The notes beneath the pieces were generated by a model that was not told the origin of the DNA, made no database searches, and saw only the letters and a program-made list of their open reading frames with translations. 57,901 bases of DNA from Verrucomicrobiia bacterium (GTDB lineage: Bacteria; Verrucomicrobiota; Verrucomicrobiia; Limisphaerales; JADLHS01), in assembly GCA_011525685.1 (NCBI GenBank), contig WYBW01000098.1:1-57901 (forward strand), read 5' to 3'. Made by a program: the position numbers and the translations under genes. Below, piece by piece: positions 24,897 through 30,985 of the stretch (positions are counted from its first letter, which is position 1; every line of letters begins with the position of its first letter).

Positions 24897-25015
24897 GGTG
24901 GCGGTGGTCGCGCTGCGACAACCCAGTCCGCGTTCAGCGCACGGACCAAATTGCCATAGCCGCAAGTTGCGCCGCTCCACGCGGCGCTGCTCGTCGCAGC
25001 GCGACGAGTTCCACC
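24897..25015 (+). repeat. Family B hairpin-ended repeat, copy 1
   Basis: A 119 bp element from GGTGG to CCACC. The left end holds GTCGC-GCT-GCGAC, the right end CTCGTCGC-AGC-GCGACGAG, and in the middle GCGCCGCTCCACGCGGCGC can fold. It ends 16 bp before the sigma promoter. Confidence 0.75.
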
Positions 25016-25030
25016 ACGCGCCAAAAATTC

Positions 25031-25058
25031 TTGTAAGAAGTTCCCTTTCCTGACGCTT
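25031..25058 (+). promoter_or_regulatory. Putative ECF-type promoter of the sigma gene
   Basis: TTGTAAGAA, then 13 bp, then ACGCTT. The same two blocks with the same spacing occur at 27045-27072 upstream of the secreted propeller operon. TTCTTGTAAGAA at 25028-25039 is also a short inverted repeat. The -10 block ends eight bases before the GTG start. Confidence 0.55.
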
Positions 25059-25066
25059 TATCCCGT

Positions 25067-25729
25067 GTGAGTTCGCGCGAAACTTTGTTTCCCTCCGGCG
25101 ATGATCCGGATGCCACCCGTTCCAGCCTCATCCAGCGGTTGCACGACTGGAATGATCAGGACGGCTGGCGCGATTTTTTCGACACCTATTGGAAACTCAT
25201 TTACGCCGTGGCGCTCAAGGCCGGTCTGTCGGATGCCGAAGCCCGCGACGTGGTTCAGGAGACGGTGGTTTCCGTGGCGCGCTCCTTTCAGGCGGGCCAA
25301 TACGACCGCGTCCAAGGCTCCTTCAAGAGCTGGCTCTGCCGTGTCACCCGCAACCGCATCATGGACCACTTCCGTCGTCGGCAACGCACCGTGCCCCTGG
25401 CCGAACCGCCACCGAGCTCCTCCACCGGCACCAGCGTGGTGGGCCGCGTGCCCGGTCCAGCCAGTCTGGAACTGGATGTGGTGTGGGAGGAGGAATGGCG
25501 CAAGAACCTCATGGATGCCGCCATCCAACGGGTGCGCGGTCAGGTGCCGGCGGATCAATTTCAAATCTTCGACCTCTACGCACTGAAGGGGCTGCCGGTG
25601 GGCGACGTGGCCCGACTGACTCGCAGCAGCCGCGCCCGGGTCTATGTGGTCAAACACCGCCTCGCCCGGATGATCCAGCAGGAAGCCCGGCGCTTGGAAC
25701 AATCGGTTGGTGAAGTGGGTGGGGGCTGA
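25067..25729 (+). CDS. ECF-family RNA polymerase sigma factor
   Basis: The protein has 220 residues from GTG 25067. Region 2 (about 18-98) contains WRDFFDTYWKLIYAVALKAG, DAEARDVVQETVVSVA and FKSWLCRVTRNRIMDHFRRR, typical of the sigma2 helices. A Pro/Ser linker follows. Region 4 (about 155-205) has FDLYALKGLPVGDVARLT and a recognition helix followed by VYVVKHRLARMI. Sigma factors of this kind are common in Verrucomicrobiota and Planctomycetes, often beside Ser/Thr kinases. No anti-sigma gene adjoins it. A promoter motif shared with the operon at 27166 suggests autoregulation and a nearby target. A fragment of a paralogue lies at 34609. Confidence 0.9.
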   Translation: MSSRETLFPSGDDPDATRSSLIQRLHDWNDQDGWRDFFDTYWKLIYAVALKAGLSDAEARDVVQETVVSVARSFQAGQYDRVQGSFKSWLCRVTRNRIMDHFRRRQRTVPLAEPPPSSSTGTSVVGRVPGPASLELDVVWEEEWRKNLMDAAIQRVRGQVPADQFQIFDLYALKGLPVGDVARLTRSSRARVYVVKHRLARMIQQEARRLEQSVGEVGGG

Positions 25730-25811
25730 AACTTGTCCGCGCCGTCCGTAGCGTTGAGCACCACCCCGCCGGCGAAGTGACTCTCCTCGCTGCGGTGGGC
25801 GGCCAGCAGGG

Positions 25812-26069
25812 CTAATACTTCTTTCTGTAGAGCGGTGAGAGGCATCGGTGCAAATCCTGGGCTTCCCGCCATGCGCGGCGGTCGCCGTATTCCCGGAGGT
25901 GTTCCACCACCAGCCGCACATCCTCCAGGTGACGGATGCGGGCCTCCGGATGCCGGAACCAAAAACACTCCGGATGCTGCCGCACCAGCGACCATGCGCG
26001 CTCGATCAACTCCGGCGGCGCAGGCGTCGGGGCGGGAAAATCCTGCAACGCTTCCGGCCCGTCGTTCAT
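25812..26069 (-). CDS. Small hypothetical protein
   Basis: An 85-residue soluble protein of helical character with Trp, His and Arg spread through it: ERAWSLVRQHPECFWF, then DVRLVVEHLREYGDRRAW. I do not recognise the family. Reality is supported by a strong upstream promoter (TTGCGA, 17 bp, TAGAGT) whose -10 box ends six bases before the ATG, and by gene-like codon use. It is divergent from the VapB-like gene and convergent with the sigma gene. Confidence 0.55.
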   Translation of the reverse strand: MNDGPEALQDFPAPTPAPPELIERAWSLVRQHPECFWFRHPEARIRHLEDVRLVVEHLREYGDRRAWREAQDLHRCLSPLYRKKY

Positions 26070-26075
26070 GCGGCG

Positions 26076-26104
26076 ACTCTACGGGGGCGGCGCGGTCATC
26101 GCAA
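26076..26104 (-). promoter_or_regulatory. Sigma70-type promoter for the small gene at 26069, apparently leaderless
   Basis: Minus strand: TTGCGA (26099-26104), a 17 bp spacer, TAGAGT (26076-26081), then CGCCGC and ATG. The stretch TAGAGTCGCCGCATGA recurs exactly at the small gene starting at 48019. Confidence 0.6.
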
Positions 26105-26194
26105 GAACGGGGTGTGAGGGATCCTCCTTTTTGCCCACCGGCCCGGACCGAAAGACTTGCTGCAAGCTCCGCATGAGACTGGGATCATCAAGGT

Positions 26195-26225
26195 GGTATT
26201 GCTTTACCGATGAAGTGGTATTACC
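26195..26225 (+). promoter_or_regulatory. Operator-like repeats upstream of the VapBC-like module
   Basis: GGTATTGCTTTACC (26195-26208) and the perfect palindrome GGTATTACC (26217-26225) carry the half-site GGTA/TACC. The context GTGGTATT repeats directly 22 bp apart, two helical turns, as expected for cooperative ribbon-helix-helix binding. It ends 9 bp before the antitoxin ATG. Confidence 0.5.
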
Positions 26226-26234
26226 CTTGGCTTC

Positions 26235-26480
26235 ATGACGACCATCACCTGCAAACTTCCGGAAGCCCTCGACGCGGAACTGGAGGTCGTGGCGGAAAAG
26301 CGCGGGGTATCGAAATCGGAGGTGATTCGTGAAGCCATCGAAGCGAATCTGCCGGAGCAGAAGAAGCAGGCCGGACTTTCGGCCTTCGACGTGATGAAGG
26401 CGGCCTGCGGAATCCTCAAGGGAGGCCCCCGCGATCTGGCCACGAACCCGCGGCATCTGGAGGAGTTCGGGCGTGATTGA
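26235..26480 (+). CDS. Ribbon-helix-helix (CopG-type) antitoxin
   Basis: The protein has 81 residues. The N-terminal RHH fold is plain: the strand TTITCKLPEALDAELEVVA, then helix KRGVSKSEVIREAIEANL. The C-terminal half would wrap the toxin. The stop overlaps the next gene's GTG by eight bases, so the two are coupled. It should repress its own operon through the sites at 26195-26225. Confidence 0.85.
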   Translation: MTTITCKLPEALDAELEVVAEKRGVSKSEVIREAIEANLPEQKKQAGLSAFDVMKAACGILKGGPRDLATNPRHLEEFGRD

Positions 26481-26889
26481 GGCCGTCATCCTCGACACAG
26501 GCCCGCTGGTCGCGTTCCTCCACTCGAACGAGCAGCATCATGTCTGGGTGGTCGAGCAACTCAAGTCCCTGCCGCCCCGATTTCTGACGTGCGAAGCCGT
26601 CCTGACCGAGTCCAGCTTTCTGCTCGGTTTCGCCCCGCGTGCCATGGAACAGATCAATGAGTGGCTGGAGCGCGGGGTGATCCAGACGCCGTTTCAATTC
26701 ATGCCGGAACGCCAGCGGGTCTTACGGCTGATGCATGACTATCGCAACGTGCCCATGTCGTTTGCCGACGCCTGTTTGGTTCGGATGTCGGAGTTGTATC
26801 CCGATCTGCCGGTGTTCACTTTGGACAAGGATTTTCGAGTCTATCGCCGGAACGGTCGGCAGCGCATTGGAACCATCATGCCCGTGTGA
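26473..26889 (+). CDS. PIN-domain toxin, VapC-like ribonuclease
   Basis: The protein has 138 residues from GTG 26473. Acidic residues expected for the metal site are present: Asp8 in VILDTGPLVAFL, Glu in LTCEAVLTESSFL, Asp in MSFADACLVRMSE and Asp in FTLDKDFRVYRR. PIN toxins cleave RNA, often tRNA, when the antitoxin is lost. It forms a toxin-antitoxin pair with the RHH protein it overlaps. The frame is intact. Confidence 0.88.
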   Translation: MIEAVILDTGPLVAFLHSNEQHHVWVVEQLKSLPPRFLTCEAVLTESSFLLGFAPRAMEQINEWLERGVIQTPFQFMPERQRVLRLMHDYRNVPMSFADACLVRMSELYPDLPVFTLDKDFRVYRRNGRQRIGTIMPV

Positions 26890-26923
26890 TCCGGCCCCCT
26901 CCGGGAGCAGCGCCCGGAAACCC

Positions 26924-26998
26924 GTAACGCCGACTTTCCAGTCGGCTCTTCCGGCCGCCAAGCAGCCCACTACTCGCCGGTTGGAAAACCGGCGCTAC
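26924..26998. repeat. Family A hairpin-ended repeat, copy 4
   Basis: A 75 bp element with the cleanest ends in the window: GTAACGCCGACT-TTCC-AGTCGGC on the left and GCCGGTT-GGAA-AACCGGC then GCTAC on the right. The core between them is unrelated to copies 1 and 3, which suggests that the ends are what is conserved. Confidence 0.75.
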
Positions 26999-27044
26999 GG
27001 CCACTACCCGGCTGCCGCTACCCGGAAATCTTTTTGAAGATTCT

Positions 27045-27072
27045 TTGTAAGAATTTTCAGAATCCAACGCTT
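27045..27072 (+). promoter_or_regulatory. Putative ECF-type promoter of the secreted propeller operon
   Basis: TTGTAAGAA (27045-27053), 13 bp, ACGCTT (27067-27072), matching the sigma gene promoter in both blocks and in spacing. The inverted repeat ATTCTT-TGT-AAGAAT surrounds the first block. It predicts a leader of roughly 85 bases to the ATG at 27166. Confidence 0.55.
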
Positions 27073-27165
27073 CCTTCTCAGGCGCAGTGGACCGTCCGAA
27101 CGCCGGAAGCAGGCCCGCCATGCCGAAGAGAACAAACTAATCCAATACCAAATCGAGAAAAGCTG

Positions 27166-28329
27166 ATGAAAACCTTCGTTCCGAAGTCACTGGCCACGGT
27201 CGCCTGCGCCGTAGCGCTGTTTGCAGCGCCACAGTTTACCACCCGCGCCCTGGATCAGTGGGAAACGACATACATCGCGGCCAATCCCGACTCCTCCATC
27301 GTCGACTTCGCCACCCATGCAGGTAGTACAGTTGTCGGCAGCCAACTTGTTTGGGAGGCCCGTAGTGGTTACCGATATACGACTTTGGTATCCAGTTCAG
27401 ATGGCGGCACGACCTGGATCGAGAGCCAAAGTGTGGCAGGAGAGTATTGGCGAGTGTCGATCTCGGACAGCGGCGAAGTCTATCTTGGCAGTGTGGCCGG
27501 CCAAGTCATCCGCTCCGGTGATTTCGGCCATACCTGGCGGGAAGTCTGGAATCTTCCGGGTGGCGGAGGATTCAACACACTTCATGATCTGGAGGCAGGA
27601 TCCGGGGGGACGGTCTTTGCGGCGGTCGATATCAAACCCGCGTGGATGTTGGTTGCCGGAGTTCCTGATCCCTCGGCGGCCAGCGGCATGACTTGGGCGG
27701 TGGTGGACACTTACCAACCGGAAGTCAAAACGGTAACTGAGCCCCAATGCATCCTTGTCGATCGAAGGGCCGGAGTGGGTGGCGCAGACGTGATCTATGT
27801 TGGCGGTTGGCAGAACCACTCGAAGCAGGGTTATTCCTGGGTGTTGCGCAAGAGCGCGGACGGAGGCAACAACTGGTTCACGGCCAGCATCTACCAATTG
27901 GTTCCAGGCGCCACGACCGGTGGCATTTCCACACTCGCCAAAACACCCGATGGCACGCTCTACGCCGCGGGTCGCTTGGTCACGTCGGTCATCAAGAACA
28001 AAGGATCAACAACCCATATCGCCTCGTCGCTTATTCGGCGCAGCACCGACGGCGGCCTCTCTTGGACCACCGTTGTACAGACCTCTCGCAAGGTTTTTGG
28101 ATTGGCGGTAAGCGCAAATGGCGGGGTGTTTGCCAGTTACGGCGACTCGGTCGAGGTGAGCAGCAACAAGGGAGCGAGTTGGGACGCATCCGACATCGTT
28201 TCACCTGCTTACGGAAACAGCCTCGTGGCGGATGGGCTCGGACATATCCATCATGGCGGCCAGACCCTCCTGAATAGCGGTGCGTGGACGGGTCTAATTC
28301 GCACCCTTCCGAGCAGTTTCACTGAATAA
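27166..28329 (+). CDS. Secreted Asp-box (BNR-type) beta-propeller protein
   Basis: The protein has 387 residues from ATG 27166, chosen because it gives a proper signal peptide (KTFVPKSLATVACAVALFA, cleavage near TRA-LD) and has GAGAAAAG in front. At least five Asp-box motifs are visible: SSDGGTTW, SGDFGHTW, SADGGNNW, STDGGLSW and SSNKGASW. Asp boxes mark sialidase- and Vps10-like propellers. No sialidase Arg triad or catalytic Tyr/Glu is evident, so it is more likely a binding or structural propeller. First gene of a two-gene operon, under the putative ECF promoter. Confidence 0.75.
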   Translation: MKTFVPKSLATVACAVALFAAPQFTTRALDQWETTYIAANPDSSIVDFATHAGSTVVGSQLVWEARSGYRYTTLVSSSDGGTTWIESQSVAGEYWRVSISDSGEVYLGSVAGQVIRSGDFGHTWREVWNLPGGGGFNTLHDLEAGSGGTVFAAVDIKPAWMLVAGVPDPSAASGMTWAVVDTYQPEVKTVTEPQCILVDRRAGVGGADVIYVGGWQNHSKQGYSWVLRKSADGGNNWFTASIYQLVPGATTGGISTLAKTPDGTLYAAGRLVTSVIKNKGSTTHIASSLIRRSTDGGLSWTTVVQTSRKVFGLAVSANGGVFASYGDSVEVSSNKGASWDASDIVSPAYGNSLVADGLGHIHHGGQTLLNSGAWTGLIRTLPSSFTE

Positions 28330-28358
28330 GAACCACCAACGCCTACCTCTCTCCGATT

Positions 28359-30032
28359 ATGTCCAAAACAGTGAACTACTTCCTCGCCGCCACCACAGCG
28401 TTGAGTTGCGGTCTGACGATGCCCTCTCAAGGGCAGGAGTTCCGTGTCCCGTGGGTCTTGCCCGCCTCCATGGGATGGGTGTCGCCCATGGTCGATCCTG
28501 AAGGCAATACGGTGCTCCTTGGTGAATACGCGGGAGAGAATCTCATACCCCATATCTATGGAACCACACAGTTCGGTGACTTCACCTTGCCGCCCCTTCC
28601 TGCAAGGAACTTCTCCGCCTGCATCGCCAAGGCCGACGCATACGGTTCGCCGCTCTGGCTACGCGCGCTCGTGACCTCCTCGCTTAACGGCGGAGTATAT
28701 CCCCACATGTCGCAACTCACCACCGAGGGAGACGTCGTCTTCGTTGGGGAGCTGCATGGATCCGTGACGCTGGGCGGTGCAACTCTCCAGTCGGGAGACC
28801 AGGGCGGAGTGCCGCTGATTGCGAAAGTAGCGCAGGACGGGGATGTACTCTGGGCCAGGGCCATGACGACACCCACTGGTTCTGCCGCAGCCCAGAAGAT
28901 CGCGCTCGATCCCGAGGGCAGCATCTACGTTGCGGGCCAATTCTTATCCGAATTGGCGTTGGACGGTCAGTCCATCACGGCCGTTGGAGGCGGTGGCTTT
29001 CTCGCCAAGTTCTCCACGGAAGGCCGGTTGATCTGGCTCCGGAACCTCCCGAAATCTCCCGACGCGCTGGCTGCTGACACGGTGGGGAATGTTTATCTCG
29101 GTGGTCAGGCACCAGACGGAACGCAGTTTGGGTCGCTGACGATTTCAGCCCGTGGCGACGCGGATGCATACGTTGTTAAGTGCGACACCGACGGGAATCC
29201 GTTATGGGTCTTTGGCTGCGGGAGCGAAATCAGCGACAACTGTAATGCTTTAGCGGTCGATTTCGATGGCAACTGCTTCATGGCTCTCGAGGCCCCCAAC
29301 GGATCCGTTAGCGGGACATTTTCGGTGATGGTGGGTGACGAGATCTTTTCGGTATCGCAGGGCCCTTCCCTGTTTCTCGTCATCCTCTCGCCCAACGGAC
29401 TCCCGCGAGTCACAGTGCCATTCGAAGGCATGTCATCGTGGCTCGCGAGCCGTTCCCTTGCCGTTGATCACCGCGGCAACGCGGTTGCGCTTGGGCAATG
29501 GAGGCTCGGCGAACTCGAACCGCTCGCGACCCTGAGGATCGGTAACAAGAGCCTGAGCATGGACCCGGCGACGCTGAATAGCGGACTGTTCGCGGCGAAC
29601 ATTGGCGTGAACGGCGCGTGCAACTGGCTGTTGCCACTCTCAAGATGGCATAATACCAACGGCACTGAATCTCTCTCCATCTGGTTGACCACTTCGCCCG
29701 CGATGGGACACGACGATTCCATGATCATCGCCGGCAACGTCAGAGGCGCTCCCAAGACTTTAGGGACACAACTGGTGACTGGACCCTATCTGGCCAGGAT
29801 CAATCTGCCGGTCTTGATTCCCTCGTTGAACATTGCGGCGACGAGCGCTCAATTACGTTTGAGTTGGCCACTGCTGGCAGACGGTTTCATTCTGCAGTCA
29901 GCCGAACTGCTTGACGGCGCCCTCGACTGGCAGGATCTGAACTTGGCTCCAGTGCTGGAGGGAGATGAACAGGTGGTTGCCATGGATCGGGAGCAATTCG
30001 AGGCCCGGTTCTTCCGGCTGCGCAAACCGTGA
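28359..30032 (+). CDS. Secreted SBBP-type propeller protein with C-terminal verrucomicrobial domain
   Basis: The protein has 557 residues. A signal peptide (1-25, ending PSQGQ) is followed by repeats of the SBBP kind (about 55-330): FLAKFSTEGRLIWLRNL, YVVKCDTDGNPLWVFG and IAKVAQDGDVLWARAM, each after a segment like IALDPEGSIYVAGQF. The last 70 residues (LRLSWPLLADGFILQSAELL...ARFFRLRKP) are the tail domain shared with the proteins at 14318 and 16030. It follows the Asp-box gene by 29 bp and is surely in the same operon. Function unknown, probably surface-exposed. Confidence 0.75.
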   Translation: MSKTVNYFLAATTALSCGLTMPSQGQEFRVPWVLPASMGWVSPMVDPEGNTVLLGEYAGENLIPHIYGTTQFGDFTLPPLPARNFSACIAKADAYGSPLWLRALVTSSLNGGVYPHMSQLTTEGDVVFVGELHGSVTLGGATLQSGDQGGVPLIAKVAQDGDVLWARAMTTPTGSAAAQKIALDPEGSIYVAGQFLSELALDGQSITAVGGGGFLAKFSTEGRLIWLRNLPKSPDALAADTVGNVYLGGQAPDGTQFGSLTISARGDADAYVVKCDTDGNPLWVFGCGSEISDNCNALAVDFDGNCFMALEAPNGSVSGTFSVMVGDEIFSVSQGPSLFLVILSPNGLPRVTVPFEGMSSWLASRSLAVDHRGNAVALGQWRLGELEPLATLRIGNKSLSMDPATLNSGLFAANIGVNGACNWLLPLSRWHNTNGTESLSIWLTTSPAMGHDDSMIIAGNVRGAPKTLGTQLVTGPYLARINLPVLIPSLNIAATSAQLRLSWPLLADGFILQSAELLDGALDWQDLNLAPVLEGDEQVVAMDREQFEARFFRLRKP

Positions 30033-30038
30033 ACCGTT

Positions 30039-30398
30039 TCAGGGCAAATCAAATAGCCGCCTCAAGCCGGCCTCAACCGCCGCCGTGTGTCGGGGCGAGA
30101 GGCGTCCCAGCTCGCGAAGGATTACTCCTGCCGAAAGGGTCAATAGACGATGAAGCCGCAACACCGATCGCACACGAAGCCCCGTTTGCACAAAATCAGG
30201 GTCGGCTGGATCGAGAGCGAGGTCGGTTGACAGGGACTGCGGCAGTGGTTGGCTTGTGATGAATGCCACGATGACATGGGCATGTGGACCCACCGGATTG
30301 GTCAGGCACACGGCGGGTCTGACCTTAGACGCGGAGAAGTCGTCAAAGGGGAACGGCACGAGGACAACCTTACCCTTGGTGGTGGAAGGGCTTGCCAT
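30039..30398 (-). CDS. MazF/PemK-type toxin
   Basis: The protein has 119 residues. The opening GKVVLVPFPFDDFSASKVRP and the following VCLTNP are the hallmarks of the MazF/PemK fold, an mRNA interferase; the basic residue in KVRP is the usual catalytic Arg. The middle strand AHVIVAFITSQP is also typical. The start overlaps the antitoxin's last 29 bases. It is convergent with the propeller operon, six bases apart. The frame is intact. Confidence 0.88.
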   Translation of the reverse strand: MASPSTTKGKVVLVPFPFDDFSASKVRPAVCLTNPVGPHAHVIVAFITSQPLPQSLSTDLALDPADPDFVQTGLRVRSVLRLHRLLTLSAGVILRELGRLSPRHTAAVEAGLRRLFDLP

Positions 30399-30612
30399 CG
30401 TTGACGCTGTAGAGGTTCTCGGTTTCGTCCTTGAGAAAGTCGAACGCCGGATTCACCGAAGCCGCCCTGAGCCAGTCGGCTTCGTTCAACTCGGCGGGTT
30501 CAGGCCACAGCACGATGACACGCACGCGGCATGCTCCGGGGATCGGAAGCGGCGTGTCGAGCCGCAGTTGATGCTGTTCGTCCACAACGCCGGTTGTCTC
30601 AATTGCCTGCAT
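30370..30612 (-). CDS. Antitoxin of the MazF/PemK pair
   Basis: The protein has 80 residues from ATG 30612 (a longer frame to 30675 lacks matching character). The N-terminal half is a short beta-rich segment (VVDEQHQLRLDTPLPIPG, then CRVRVIVLWPE). The second half is acidic and probably unfolded until bound to toxin (FDFLKDETENLYSVNDGKP). Small proteins with this pattern commonly precede PemK-type toxins. It overlaps the toxin gene by 29 bases. About 165 bp without a clear gene lie upstream and should hold its promoter. Confidence 0.8.
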   Translation of the reverse strand: MQAIETTGVVDEQHQLRLDTPLPIPGACRVRVIVLWPEPAELNEADWLRAASVNPAFDFLKDETENLYSVNDGKPFHHQG

Positions 30613-30778
30613 GGAGGTAAAGATGCCAGCGCCACCCCAGGTTGGCCAGTCCCATTCCAGAATGCATACGAACACTCACGGCGCAGTTCATCCAGCTTCA
30701 CGAGCCGTGAAAACGGCATCACAGGCAATCCAGGGAAATGCCCGACACCGCTTTGGGCTGCCTCCACTTAAGACGACC

Positions 30779-30985
30779 ATGTTAACCGCGCTCAAAGACC
30801 ACCTGGCTCGGCTCATCGTTCGCCAGTTCCCCCGCCGATACCGGGTCACTTACCGGCAGAATCCATGGGTGTTCCGCCGGGGTCTGTTGCGGGATATCCG
30901 CGCCGAGTTGCGCGGCCCACCGAGTGTGCGTCCAGGCTGGCGGGCGGCTACGGACGCCACTACCCTGCGCGGAAATCATGTCTGA
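30779..30985 (+). CDS. Small hypothetical protein overlapping the kinase start
   Basis: A 68-residue basic frame: LTALKDHLARLIVRQFPRR, then YRVTYRQNPWVFRRGLL. The first part looks like an amphipathic helix. Its stop lies inside the first codons of the kinase gene (eight-base overlap), which could couple the two. I do not recognise it. The last 20 residues look less protein-like, so it may be a remnant. Confidence 0.35.
   Translation: MLTALKDHLARLIVRQFPRRYRVTYRQNPWVFRRGLLRDIRAELRGPPSVRPGWRAATDATTLRGNHV

Noticed and set aside
23752..24921. 389-codon minus-strand frame opposite the thioredoxin gene
   Set aside because: It covers the tRNA-Gln end, a thioredoxin gene with WCPPC and a repeat cluster, so it cannot be a gene.
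24622..25066. CRISPR-like array
   Set aside because: The repeats are of different families, palindromic and irregularly spaced, with no spacers of constant length and no cas genes.
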